Of a stretch of 58,897 nucleotides of DNA, positions 49,932 to 58,877 are shown piece after piece. This stretch comes from a virus, in IMG/VR virus record IMGVR_UViG_3300042914_000556, positions 1 through 58,897 of that record; one strand, 5' to 3'. A model generated the notes under the pieces. That model had not been told where the DNA came from and did not search any database. It saw only the letters and a program-made list of their open reading frames with translations. Within the stretch, counting starts at the first letter, position 1. Each line of letters starts with the position of its first letter. The position numbers were made by a program, and so were the translations under genes.

Positions 49932-50605
49932 TATCTATCCTCCGGGGTTTCTCTTTCGTCGCTAACATCAATGCCTGTAATAGCACTCATCATCGACTGA
50001 TAATACGCAGCAGCGCGTTGCGCGTTGCCAGCTTGTTCAACATCCTTGCTGTAAGCGCGATACATCATATAATCAAGCAGCGCGTTAGCGTACGTATCAT
50101 CAAGATTGATGGTCGTAGTAGTTGCTGGATTAAGCAGTTGTTGTTCTGTCAAAGCATGCGAAGCAGGGAATGTAGAATAAACAATCTCAAGTTGCGCAGT
50201 AGCGGTGGCTGGCGGATAAGTTAAAAACTCTTTAGGTAACCTCTTATCGAACATGTATTTCTCAATGTTGATAGAGGAAGGAGTTGTAGTCCACCCCGGC
50301 AGTTCGTCATCCATAGTTTGACGACCTACTAAACGCACAGTGCGCTTAGACGACCCAGCAGCTACGTTAGCAATAACTTCAAGTAGCCGTTGGGCGTTCT
50401 GAAAATTGCTAATATTTTGTCTGTATCCAGCCGAACAAGTAAAAGTTCCGACCTGCGCGTTCGCGTCTGGGCGGCGGTTGACAATCTCACGATAGCCATC
50501 GTTCAGCCAATACTGAAGTTCTGTCGCAGGCCAACGAACTGCGGTTGGGTCCTTTAACAGAACTAGCGCCCTAGTTATCAGGTCTACAACTTTTACTGTC
50601 GCCAT
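49931..50605 (-). CDS. DUF6682-like phage adaptor, 224 aa
   Basis: TRALVLLKDPTAVRWPATELQYWLNDGYREIV is the pattern of the DUF6682 phage adaptor family; ALLDYMMYRAYSKDVEQAGNAQRAAAYYQ near the C-terminus supports it. Probably a head-to-tail connector ring component after the portal. Confidence 0.85.
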   Translation of the reverse strand: MATVKVVDLITRALVLLKDPTAVRWPATELQYWLNDGYREIVNRRPDANAQVGTFTCSAGYRQNISNFQNAQRLLEVIANVAAGSSKRTVRLVGRQTMDDELPGWTTTPSSINIEKYMFDKRLPKEFLTYPPATATAQLEIVYSTFPASHALTEQQLLNPATTTTINLDDTYANALLDYMMYRAYSKDVEQAGNAQRAAAYYQSMMSAITGIDVSDERETPEDR

Positions 50606-50616
50606 TTGGTTAGTCC

Positions 50617-50925
50617 TTAGCCAACTAAGCCAATCGGCTCAGTGTCAGGGGGAGTGGCTTGTTCCTGTACTTCTACGTGGACCACTTCCTCGCTGGTAGT
50701 ATCAACCGATTCTACTATAGGGGTTTTTGCGGGTCTACCACGCTTACGGGGGCTATCATCGGGCATAACGTCAGGCGCTGCAAGTAGTTGACGGCCTTCT
50801 TCAGTAAATACCATGTCGTCGCCATTAAGTTGGCCGAGAATGATCCATTGCCCGTCGAGGCGAACACGCGCCTTGCCTCTGCAAATTTCCCCACCAAGTT
50901 TTTCCACAAGATCGTAGACAGTCAT
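50617..50925 (-). CDS. Hypothetical protein with AT-hook-like motif, 102 aa
   Basis: MTVYDLVEKLGGEICRGKARV, then DDSPRKRGRPAKTP (AT-hook-like RGRP) near residue 65 and an acidic tail. ATG 50925 has GGAGG five bases upstream; the 5' extension is unlikely. Position in the head-tail region suggests a head accessory role. Confidence 0.6.
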   Translation of the reverse strand: MTVYDLVEKLGGEICRGKARVRLDGQWIILGQLNGDDMVFTEEGRQLLAAPDVMPDDSPRKRGRPAKTPIVESVDTTSEEVVHVEVQEQATPPDTEPIGLVG

Positions 50926-50932
50926 CAAGTCC

Positions 50933-50962
50933 TCCAAAAAATTAAAGGGGGCCGAAGCCCCC
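50933..50962 (-). terminator. Hairpin and T-rich tail after 50975 gene
   Basis: On the - strand GGGGGC-TTCG-GCCCCC (50962-50947) is followed by TTTAATTTTTT, an intrinsic terminator or attenuator, probably lowering readthrough from the capsid genes into the adaptor/fibre genes. Confidence 0.8.
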
Positions 50963-50974
50963 TAGTTTTACTAC

Positions 50975-51340
50975 TTAGGCTGGGGTAGCCACAGAGCTGA
51001 GCATAGCGATCCAAGTCAGTCCTGTCGAACCAATTTGAATGCACTCTACCGCTTGCTGCTGACCAACCACCAGAGCGGCGTTAGCTGCTGCGCCGTTGAT
51101 GGTGCCACCGACCGGTGGGTATACCTTGATGTCCTGAGCGGAATCGAGGTTAGCGATAACTACACGCGACTGAGCCGACAAATCAGATGGAAGAATTACG
51201 CCATCGTTATCTGCTGCGACTACGGTAACGGTTGCAATCGCGCCAGTGATGGCGGTTGCGCCTGCTTGGGTTTGGGTAGCACCAGCGGTAACGCCGGTTT
51301 GAATGCCACCAACAATTGCTGGGAACTGAGTACCTGCCAT
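50975..51340 (-). CDS. Putative capsid decoration-type protein, 121 aa
   Basis: Beta-rich, Ala/Gly/Val-rich protein (MAGTQFPAIVGGIQTGVTAG) directly downstream of the major capsid gene, the usual place of a decoration or head-stabilising protein. AGGAG precedes the ATG. Flanked on both sides by identical GGGGGC-TTCG-GCCCCC hairpins. Confidence 0.55.
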   Translation of the reverse strand: MAGTQFPAIVGGIQTGVTAGATQTQAGATAITGAIATVTVVAADNDGVILPSDLSAQSRVVIANLDSAQDIKVYPPVGGTINGAAANAALVVGQQQAVECIQIGSTGLTWIAMLSSVATPA

Positions 51341-51365
51341 GATTTTCTCCTAAATAAAGAGGAAG

Positions 51366-51381
51366 CGGGGGCCGAAGCCCC
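51366..51381 (-). terminator. Hairpin between capsid and decoration-type gene
   Basis: The same 16-base hairpin (GGGGGC-TTCG-GCCCCC on the - strand) lies seven bases after the capsid stop. The following tail has few T, so it is probably an mRNA-stabilising or leaky element. Confidence 0.6.
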
Positions 51382-51387
51382 CGTCTA

Positions 51388-52389
51388 TTACGATGCTGAA
51401 CCGACCTGAGCCAGAACCAGAGCTTCTGGTTTGACAACCTTGCGACCATAAACTGCCAAGCCGCGAACGATGTCGCCGAAGTCAGTTTGGTTACGCAGAG
51501 GCTCAGTCTTGTTGACGGTCATTGCGAAAGCAACGGCGTCTTTGGTACCAGCAATCATGGTACGACGAGCTTTTGCGTTCGACAGCGTACCGCCGGAAGC
51601 AGTATCGGACAGGCCAGCTACCAACGATTTGCCAGCAGCGCCCTTCGGCAGCAGGTTCGACACGTAGACCGTGAAGCGGTCCAACATACCGATCTTGCCC
51701 GAACGGATGGTGCTCTCTGGGTCGCCAGTGAAGTACGCCTGAGCGATGTTCGACTGCATCAACAGATGACGGTCAAACGGGGAGATCAGCAACCAGCGGC
51801 CAGTCTCAGGTACGTTTTGCTCGTCCAGAACCGACGACATACGTAGGATAGCGTTCAGCACGTTAGCAGCGCTCGACTGATCGATTGGGGTTGTGTCGGT
51901 GCCGAGGTTGTAAGCAGCAGAAATTGCACCTGCCGAACCACCTTCGTTAGCGTTGACTGGACCCTCAGTCACGAACGAGTTAAAGAACACCTCGTTCTCA
52001 ATCGAGATTTTCAACTGCTTCGCTGCGTCTTCGGTAAACATGTTCATCAGGTCGATGTCCGACTGATAGCCGAGCACGTCGCTGACTTGAACGCCGAAGT
52101 ACTTACCCTTGTTGACCTGAAGGTCAGTGTAGATCGGGGTAGGAACTTCATAGCTCAGGTTGTTACCGACTTCGTAGTCGGAGATGCTGATTGATGGAGC
52201 CAGACGGATACGCACGGTATCGCCTTGGTTCTTCAGTTCGCCTTCCCAAGTCGTATTAGCGATCTCGGCAAGCATTGTGTTCTGGTAGAACTTAGCGTTC
52301 AGCTTACCCGACCAGAGGGTCGGAATAAAGGCACCAGAATAGCTAGGGTTGGTGTTAAACGGCGCATTAGCCGGAAATACAGTAGCCAT
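51388..52389 (-). CDS. Major capsid protein, 333 aa
   Basis: MATVFPANAPFNTNPSYSGAF, FIPTLWSGKLNAKFYQNTMLAEIANTTWEGE and VSDVLGYQSDIDLMNMFTEDAAKQLKISIENEVF follow the HK97-fold coat proteins of podoviruses. C-terminal part FGDIVRGLAVYGRKVVKPEALV is typical. Strong AGGAG seven bases upstream. Lies between scaffold and decoration-type genes. Confidence 0.9.
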   Translation of the reverse strand: MATVFPANAPFNTNPSYSGAFIPTLWSGKLNAKFYQNTMLAEIANTTWEGELKNQGDTVRIRLAPSISISDYEVGNNLSYEVPTPIYTDLQVNKGKYFGVQVSDVLGYQSDIDLMNMFTEDAAKQLKISIENEVFFNSFVTEGPVNANEGGSAGAISAAYNLGTDTTPIDQSSAANVLNAILRMSSVLDEQNVPETGRWLLISPFDRHLLMQSNIAQAYFTGDPESTIRSGKIGMLDRFTVYVSNLLPKGAAGKSLVAGLSDTASGGTLSNAKARRTMIAGTKDAVAFAMTVNKTEPLRNQTDFGDIVRGLAVYGRKVVKPEALVLAQVGSAS

Positions 52390-52445
52390 GACTTACTCCT
52401 AAAGAAAGATCAAAGTTGGTTTTCGATCAAGGCTACTGGCTTGCA

Positions 52446-53405
52446 TTACGCTGTGACGCGTCCTGTAAGATAAGCAGCATCGATCTCGGCTTCAAGTTTT
52501 TTAGCCTCTTCGAACTTACTGGTACGGGTCAACTCTGCAACCTTCTGGAACATTTTCTCCACATCCCTCGTGGTATAAATTTTTCCTTTCTGGCTGACTG
52601 GAGTCTGGGCCGTAGCCGTCCGAGTCGGCTGAATTTGACGTTCAACTTCTGATTGCCGTGTGTCGATCTGAGGGGCCGCTTGCGTATCACGGAACAACTT
52701 AACGTAGTACGCAACGCCATCAGCGTCACCACGCGCGTAAGCGTCTTGCGCAACAGTACGACGAGCCGAGCGCAGAATTGGATCAAACTCATCAAGCCAA
52801 GCTATCCACTTAGGGTCATTATTGATTTGATCAAAATCTGGTATGAGATACCGCAGCTTCTGATCAAAAGATACTTCCCCAACACGAGAGTCTGTCTGAA
52901 TGAGTTCATCACGCAACTTTGCGTTTTCCGCAGCCAATGCTTCTAGCCGCGTTTCGAACTCTGCCGCTACTTCACGTGCAACCTTACGCTGTACCTCAAT
53001 GAGATCAGCACCAAAAGTTTCAACATCAGCATCGGTTACGAGCGATTTCTTGCTAGGTTCCGTGCGCTCAACAGGCTTTTCAGCTTGCTGGGTACGCAGT
53101 TGAGTAATCGCAGTTTCAAGTTCTTTGACCTTAGCATGCAGTCTTGGAACTTCAGCGTCGTACATACCTTGTAGGGTACGGTACTTCTGCTGCCACGTTT
53201 CCTCGGGTACCTCGCTAGTCTTCGTCTCGTTCGGCTTTGTTTCAGCGTTCGGAGCAAGTTTCTCTTCACTTACAGGCTCTGCTGGCTCTGGAGCGGGTTC
53301 TTCCTGTAGAGTTTCCTCGGGTGGAGGTTCCGCGTTCCCAGCTAGCTGCTTCTCAAGTTCCTCGATTTCTTTCAACTGCTGCGCTACTTGCTTAGGCAAT
53401 GCCAT
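52446..53405 (-). CDS. Scaffolding protein, 319 aa
   Basis: Acidic, Glu/Pro-rich N-terminal half (PPPEETLQEEPAPEPAEPVSEEK), a central coiled coil (EVPRLHAKVKELETAITQLR) and a helical C-terminus. This is the standard scaffold composition, and the gene precedes the coat gene. AAGGGAAACACT precedes the ATG. Confidence 0.85.
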   Translation of the reverse strand: MALPKQVAQQLKEIEELEKQLAGNAEPPPEETLQEEPAPEPAEPVSEEKLAPNAETKPNETKTSEVPEETWQQKYRTLQGMYDAEVPRLHAKVKELETAITQLRTQQAEKPVERTEPSKKSLVTDADVETFGADLIEVQRKVAREVAAEFETRLEALAAENAKLRDELIQTDSRVGEVSFDQKLRYLIPDFDQINNDPKWIAWLDEFDPILRSARRTVAQDAYARGDADGVAYYVKLFRDTQAAPQIDTRQSEVERQIQPTRTATAQTPVSQKGKIYTTRDVEKMFQKVAELTRTSKFEEAKKLEAEIDAAYLTGRVTA

Positions 53406-53492
53406 AGTGTTTCCCTTTCAGCTCCAACTCTGCCTCGCCGCTCCTCGAAGGTGTGCAGTCAGACATAATGGTTTGCTACGGTTGATAATCGG

Positions 53493-53735
53493 CTATTTAA
53501 GCCGCTCCAAAACTGAAGGTGCTGTTTCCAGCGCCTCCAAAAAATCTTGCAAAACCTTCGCTTGCCCTTGGAGACGGCGAAGCAGGTGCTCATCGTCAGC
53601 GATGACGAGAGAGGTTTTGACTTCTTCCAGCCTTTGTTTAAAGAGCTTCGTCAAGCCTTCGTGCTCTTGGGTCCGGTACCGCGATAACAGACTTAGAGTA
53701 GAACGATCTGGCTTAACGCCTATGAAAAGATTCAT
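53493..53735 (-). CDS. Hypothetical protein, 80 aa
   Basis: Small helical protein (MNLFIGVKPDRSTLSLLSRYR, then coiled coil EHLLRRLQGQAKVLQDFLEAL). ATG 53735 is the natural start, yet no Shine-Dalgarno precedes it, and a TTGACA-like -35 lies 30 bases upstream, so leaderless translation is possible. Placed between scaffold and the 360-aa protein. Confidence 0.6.
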   Translation of the reverse strand: MNLFIGVKPDRSTLSLLSRYRTQEHEGLTKLFKQRLEEVKTSLVIADDEHLLRRLQGQAKVLQDFLEALETAPSVLERLK

Positions 53736-53741
53736 ATTTAA

Positions 53742-53771
53742 ATGGTAAGCACTCCATGAAGTACTTGTCAA
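53742..53771 (-). promoter_or_regulatory. Possible promoter TTGACA-18-TACCAT
   Basis: On the - strand TTGACA (53771-53766), 18-bp spacer, TACCAT (53747-53742). Start site would be close to the ATG at 53735. Moderate match only. Confidence 0.35.
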
Positions 53772-53784
53772 TAAAAAAGTTTTA

Positions 53785-54867
53785 TTATTTTGAAAACGCG
53801 CGCTCTACAGCGGCCTTTACCTTCTTCCAAACGGGCTCTTCAGTGGACTCCAGCCCACCATATCGTAATTGCAACATGCTACTTAGCGTGTTTGCCTGCT
53901 GAGGAGTTAGGTTACCCCCCTGATTGGGGTCACGCCCAGTTATTTGCATGTAGTCTTCCATCCATGCCGTAGGATGGTTAACTGCTTTTAGAGAACGCCC
54001 TTGCGCAGTAGACGGCCAATGGTATGTATTGTCGTACTTATACAATTCTGGCCTAGCCCCAAGTTGCCATGCCGCCCTGTAGTTATAGTCTTTAGTATTT
54101 AGGTCAGGGGCTTCGCCGTACTTCTTTGTGTAGTCCTTATACCAAGGAGACTGCGCTATTTCCTGCTGAAATTGTTGTTCTAGCTCAGGATTCCAACCTG
54201 AAGCCGTAGCCTGTGGCGAAATCTTTACCGCTGGGATGCTTAAATCTATTTTTCTACCAGTGCCCGGAGGCATTTTTCTACCCGCGTAAATCCTTGCTAA
54301 ATCGCGAGGGGATAACATTTTGTCGGTTATGTAGTCACCAGCAAAATCGTCGTCAATTATGTTCTTGTTGCTATCCTTAACCGCGTAGTTAAAGTCGTAC
54401 TCATCTAATATTTTGTACGCGTTGGCCTTTGGATCGTACTCATACCCAAACTGCCCTAAAGAATTTGCAACAGAGACGTAAGGGCCTATTTTTCCAGCAA
54501 CTACGTCAGAGGGCTTAGTTACTTCGCTGATGCCAGCTTCTTTACGTAGTCTTTTCTGATCTTCATAAGTAAGGTAGCCGCGCTTACCGCCTTTACGTGA
54601 AATCAGATCAGATATTGCAGCCTGTTCTTCAGGGCTAAAATAAGACCTAGTAATAGGACTACGATCTTCTTTAAGTCCAAAAGTATCCAAATAAATTTTA
54701 TGGGCAGCAGACATTTTTGATTTGTCTGTGGCGGCTAGGTCATACCCCTTAACTAGCCCTGCGGTTAAAACATCAGAAGCCGCCGCCCCCATACGCTGTC
54801 CAAACGTAGGCTCTATCTCAATGCCGTTATGGATAATAGGTTTACGTTTGGACTGTAGCCCAGCCAT
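53785..54867 (-). CDS. Hypothetical structural-region protein, 360 aa
   Basis: Unrecognised protein with MAGLQSKRKPIIHNGIEIEP, PTFGQRMGAAASDVLTAGLVKGYD and a Tyr/Asp/Lys-rich second half. Helical, soluble. Located between portal and scaffold, a place where maturation, ejection or decoration proteins may occur. GGA with an AT-rich spacer precedes the ATG. Confidence 0.65.
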   Translation of the reverse strand: MAGLQSKRKPIIHNGIEIEPTFGQRMGAAASDVLTAGLVKGYDLAATDKSKMSAAHKIYLDTFGLKEDRSPITRSYFSPEEQAAISDLISRKGGKRGYLTYEDQKRLRKEAGISEVTKPSDVVAGKIGPYVSVANSLGQFGYEYDPKANAYKILDEYDFNYAVKDSNKNIIDDDFAGDYITDKMLSPRDLARIYAGRKMPPGTGRKIDLSIPAVKISPQATASGWNPELEQQFQQEIAQSPWYKDYTKKYGEAPDLNTKDYNYRAAWQLGARPELYKYDNTYHWPSTAQGRSLKAVNHPTAWMEDYMQITGRDPNQGGNLTPQQANTLSSMLQLRYGGLESTEEPVWKKVKAAVERAFSK

Positions 54868-54869
54868 GA

Positions 54870-56960
54870 TTAAATTCCGTTAGGTCTGGGAGATACCATG
54901 TTCGACTCCCTGCCGCCTACCTGAGAACCGTCGGGTAGCATGTTCTTGGGTGCTGGTTGTCCCGGCATGCCGCCACCGCCCTGCATGGCTTCCTGCGCTG
55001 CGCCCATGAACGTGGCGATCTGCTGCTGCAGTTGCATGATCGTCTCTTGCTGCTGTTGGATGATATCCACCGTCGGACGGTCTGGAACAATGCGGTCTAC
55101 ATTACCCGACAGGTTCCGCGCCGCGTCACGTAGCAGTTCTGCGGTGCCGTTCATGCCAACGATCTGCGAAGCGATTGGGCTGTTCAGTACAAGCTGCAAG
55201 AACTCATTGCGACGGATGGCTTCCGACTCCTTGATCACCAGCGACTGAGCGCCCTTAGCGACAACTTTTAAGTCGCCGATGAAGTCTGGGTCGTTGCTGT
55301 AGCGCAGATTGTCTTGGTACAGTCGCTCGACGATGGGGATCAGAATGTTCTGGTCGATGTTGCTAATGACCTGCTTGATGCCCTTGCCCGCGTTGGAGAT
55401 CAGCATCGACAAACCCGACGACGTACGCCCTGCGCCCGCCACGTGTTCGCCTGTCATGTAACGAGGAATCATCGTGTCCTCGTCCGCGCGTTGCGTGAAC
55501 TTCTCGAACACTGACATCAACTCTTGTGCGTTGCTGTTGGGCTGGAAGAACGAAAGCGGCGGTGCTGAGTCGTTGTACTCGGATGACTGGAACTGCCACA
55601 CCTTCCACGGATACATCTCAGTGATTTCTTCACCAGCCGGTATGCGGGAGATGTTGACACCCACCTGCGGACCCGACGAGATACCCATGTTGTTCGCCAG
55701 CGCACGTGCCGCCGAGTTGACCATGGTCTGCGAGTCACGGCAAAGGTCAGTTACGCCTTTGCCATCAACTGAGCCGGGGAGGTTTTCGTAGCTTGTCAGG
55801 AAGTACGGCTTACGGCCTAGCGGGTCGTAGTTCAATACCGCACGAATGACGACGTTGCCGATCAACCAAATCTCGCAAGGGTACGACAACTGCGGGTCAG
55901 GAATCTCTTCTGGCTTCATGCCCCAGTCGATCAGCATCTGCCCTTGGACGGTATCCCACAACTGCAGCGCGTCTACCAAGTCATCGGTGTGCAGCGCGTA
56001 CGTTAAGTTCTTACCTTCTGCGGTTGCCTTCGCTGAGTCAGTCCACAACCACTCTTTCAGGTTGCCCAGCTTAAATTCATCCAGTACCGAACGGATGGCG
56101 TCTTCAGAGTACCCCTCAACACCAATCAGCGATTCCAGATTCTCCCGCGTCATTCTATGGCGCTCGATGATGTAACCATCACCCAGCTTCCACGACCACG
56201 GTGCCCAGTAGAGCATGAACGGATCAACGCGCTCCCACTCGTTGCGAATAACATCCACGGTGGTTAGTTTGCCATCGACATACTTCATCGACTTGCGCCG
56301 ACGTTTGACTGGCCCCTTCAACACGCCGTAAGGGAACGTCACGATGTCATCCAAGAACTCATCAAACGCGGCGAGGAAGTTGCCCTCGACCATCTGATCT
56401 TCCATCTTGGTTTCCATACGGTCGATGCGGCGATCAGCCTCTGCCTTCATCTCACGCATGGCTTGGTCTTTCATCGCCTTCGCTGCTTCTTCGAGCATCT
56501 CGGGCGGAACCGTTTGACCTTCTGCGTACAGCGGCATGAGCTTCGCCGCCATCTTGGCCTGTAGTTGGTTCACTACATCAGGTGGCAACTCCGGCACGGG
56601 TGTAGCCTCAAGACTCCACGGGCGATCTGAACCTGTGCCTAGTAACGTATCCCGCAGCCAGCTTGTCGCTGCGCGGCACTTGACCGAGGTCAACTGAATA
56701 TAAATGTCTGAGCCGCCCTGCTTCTCAATCTCGGCTAGCTTCTCTGGGTCGTACTCGCCGTTGCGCTGGCGCAGCCCTTTGAGCATACGCTCTTCCAACT
56801 CCCGCTTGGCTAAGCGGGCGGTGTCCCAGCGGGACTTAACGTGTGCCGCTAATCCTTGAATAATGGGCTGAGCGTTTTGCTCCGCCGCTCGCTTCTTGGA
56901 TTCGGCCTCCAAGTCGGCCACCCGTGCGACGGGCATGAGTGCAAGACCTGATCCGTTCAT
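54870..56960 (-). CDS. Portal protein, 696 aa
   Basis: Portal of the P22-like podovirus kind: SDIYIQLTSVKCRAATSWLRD, RVDPFMLYWAPWSWKLGDGYI, NSAARALANNMGISSGPQV and a Gln-rich coiled C-terminus (QQQQETIMQLQQQIATF). Forms the dodecameric channel for DNA. AGGAAATACC precedes the ATG; a promoter-like sequence lies at 56992-57020. Confidence 0.92.
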   Translation of the reverse strand: MNGSGLALMPVARVADLEAESKKRAAEQNAQPIIQGLAAHVKSRWDTARLAKRELEERMLKGLRQRNGEYDPEKLAEIEKQGGSDIYIQLTSVKCRAATSWLRDTLLGTGSDRPWSLEATPVPELPPDVVNQLQAKMAAKLMPLYAEGQTVPPEMLEEAAKAMKDQAMREMKAEADRRIDRMETKMEDQMVEGNFLAAFDEFLDDIVTFPYGVLKGPVKRRRKSMKYVDGKLTTVDVIRNEWERVDPFMLYWAPWSWKLGDGYIIERHRMTRENLESLIGVEGYSEDAIRSVLDEFKLGNLKEWLWTDSAKATAEGKNLTYALHTDDLVDALQLWDTVQGQMLIDWGMKPEEIPDPQLSYPCEIWLIGNVVIRAVLNYDPLGRKPYFLTSYENLPGSVDGKGVTDLCRDSQTMVNSAARALANNMGISSGPQVGVNISRIPAGEEITEMYPWKVWQFQSSEYNDSAPPLSFFQPNSNAQELMSVFEKFTQRADEDTMIPRYMTGEHVAGAGRTSSGLSMLISNAGKGIKQVISNIDQNILIPIVERLYQDNLRYSNDPDFIGDLKVVAKGAQSLVIKESEAIRRNEFLQLVLNSPIASQIVGMNGTAELLRDAARNLSGNVDRIVPDRPTVDIIQQQQETIMQLQQQIATFMGAAQEAMQGGGGMPGQPAPKNMLPDGSQVGGRESNMVSPRPNGI

Positions 56961-56991
56961 GGTATTTCCTAACCGCGATGCGTGATGCCCC

Positions 56992-57020
56992 TATGTACAC
57001 TCACGGATGTGACGTGTCAA
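56992..57020 (-). promoter_or_regulatory. Possible late promoter TTGACA-17-TACATA
   Basis: On the - strand TTGACA (57020-57015), 17-bp spacer, TACATA (56997-56992), in the gap between terminase and portal. The -35 is perfect, the -10 weak. Confidence 0.45.
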
Positions 57021-57024
57021 GGTG

Positions 57025-58425
57025 CTAGGTATACATATATTGTACGCGCTTAACTTCCCGTCGAGTACTGGACATCGCCACCCCGCGTACGTTCATGTCA
57101 ATCACACTGTCGGCGTACTGGTTGGCGTCGTGGACGTGGGAATACTCGTTCTTGTCCGGGCTGTCCTCCGACTCGCCATTTTTCTTTATCTTGTACCGAT
57201 ACCCCGATCTAAAGCCTTTGATCAGCATGGTGCACCGGGGGTCTATTAAATACATCGCCTTCCCTTCAAGTTGCTGAGATAGCAACCGCTCGACGGCCTG
57301 TATCCGTAGCTCGGGCTTGTTGCTCGGTGGCTTGACGCATTTAAACCCAGCGGCCTTTAACGCATCGACCAGCGTCATCTCGTTCAACTGTGTCTTGGCG
57401 TATCCCGCAGGGTCGGGCGCACAGAGCACACTATATCCGGGGTAGTTGTTCGCCACGTGCGGCGTTAACTTGGTTCTGATGAACGTCTCGATGCCCATGT
57501 TCTCGGAGGTCAGCTCACCTAGCGTCAGTACGCGTCCACGCGGGTCCCGCTGTTTAAAGACCGCTGCGGGTGTGCGCCCGAAGTCGATGCCGATAATGAT
57601 GGGATAGTCTTGCGAGTTGATCGCCCGCAGTTCATCTTTGGCAACGTGGAAGTCCCCGAAGAACGATTTCTGATACACCGGCGAGCCGGACAGCGAGCGC
57701 CCAAATTTGTTGTGGATGTAAACGTCGATCCAGTCCTCGGTCTTACCCTCGGCTAACGTCGTGTAGTACCCATCGACCAAGTTATCCGCCCAGTCACATT
57801 CTGCAGACAAGGCACTGGGCTGCATGAAGATTTTCGCCGTGGTCGGCGGCTCGGACATGTACTCTTCCCAGAAAGTATCTGCGTCCGGCGCGTTCGTCGC
57901 CCCCCAGATGTGATGGTTCGGCACTCCCTCGTCAGTTACGCAACCTCCATTGGCAACGGAGGGATACCGCCCAACGCGGCCTTGTAGCGCATTAAATATG
58001 TCGGGATGGATTTCGCGATACTCATCGAGGATGCCAAATGAACATTCAAGTGACAAAAGCCGTCGAACGTCGTTGGCATCGTCCAGACCACGAAAGAGCA
58101 CCTCGCACTCCACGTCATCAAAGCGTAGGAAAAACCTTTTGTCAGTACGCGCATAAGACCCCGCCACCCCTTCTGGGAACCACGTCATGAATGTCGGAAT
58201 TGTCGCATCTGTGAGCATTTGGTTGGTGTTTCGCACCACGACCGCCCTAGACCTGCGCACCCCATCGCGTCCCTTCCTCATTTTCTTCGCGTGGTACGCA
58301 ATCTTCATCATGGCAGCGGAGGATTTGCCGCTTCCTACTGGCCCGGATACGAGGGATACAAACGACTCCGACGTTAGAAAGCCCGCTAGGGACTTCGGTG
58401 GGGTGTAATTGATCTGATTGCTCAT
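57025..58425 (-). CDS. Terminase large subunit, 466 aa
   Basis: DNA packaging motor. Walker A GPVGSGKS near residues 27-34, Walker B FGILDEYREI near 136-145, nuclease motifs IIGIDFGRTPA near 276-286, CAPDPAG near 336, and HVHDANQYA near 441-449. The start overlaps the TerS stop by ATGA. Complete motif set. Confidence 0.95.
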   Translation of the reverse strand: MSNQINYTPPKSLAGFLTSESFVSLVSGPVGSGKSSAAMMKIAYHAKKMRKGRDGVRRSRAVVVRNTNQMLTDATIPTFMTWFPEGVAGSYARTDKRFFLRFDDVECEVLFRGLDDANDVRRLLSLECSFGILDEYREIHPDIFNALQGRVGRYPSVANGGCVTDEGVPNHHIWGATNAPDADTFWEEYMSEPPTTAKIFMQPSALSAECDWADNLVDGYYTTLAEGKTEDWIDVYIHNKFGRSLSGSPVYQKSFFGDFHVAKDELRAINSQDYPIIIGIDFGRTPAAVFKQRDPRGRVLTLGELTSENMGIETFIRTKLTPHVANNYPGYSVLCAPDPAGYAKTQLNEMTLVDALKAAGFKCVKPPSNKPELRIQAVERLLSQQLEGKAMYLIDPRCTMLIKGFRSGYRYKIKKNGESEDSPDKNEYSHVHDANQYADSVIDMNVRGVAMSSTRREVKRVQYMYT

Positions 58426-58877
58426 TGCCAGTGGTCATCCCCTGCATATTCATAGCTTTCATCCTCCAAAAACGTTATTTTTGCAGGGGTAGGCGGTGGA
58501 TTTGCGTCAAAAACCAGTGTTTCTGCGGGCTTTTCAGCGGTCGATGGGAGGTTAATTGTGATCGAAAAACCAGCACCAACAGGCCCAATTTGCCCTGTTT
58601 TTGGTTTCAAATCAGCCCATTCGACAAAGTTTTCCGCGATTTTTGAGCGTACAGCCGCCGGTGTATCGGGGTCACGGGCCATATGGTAGAGCGTCGGCAA
58701 CAAATCTTCCGCTAAAACCTTAGCTTTTGCTGAAAAAGAGAAGCCGTTCGTTCGCAGGTCGTTGGCATATGAATCCACATACCGCTGAAACTGCGGGTTT
58801 TTGGCTATTTCGTCGTACTCAGTCTGCGAGATACCTTCGCCTGCAATAACTTCGTGGGTTGGCCGCATCGCCCCCAC
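58422..58877 (-). CDS. Terminase small subunit, 151 aa or longer
   Basis: The position directly before the large terminase and the helical DNA-binding-like N-terminus (EGISQTEYDEIAKNPQFQRYVDSY) support TerS. GTG at 58877 or ATG at 58868 may be the start; the reading frame stays open to the right edge (58897), so the 5' end could lie outside the window. The C-terminus is a beta/Pro-rich tail. Confidence 0.75.
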   Translation of the reverse strand: MGAMRPTHEVIAGEGISQTEYDEIAKNPQFQRYVDSYANDLRTNGFSFSAKAKVLAEDLLPTLYHMARDPDTPAAVRSKIAENFVEWADLKPKTGQIGPVGAGFSITINLPSTAEKPAETLVFDANPPPTPAKITFLEDESYEYAGDDHWQ

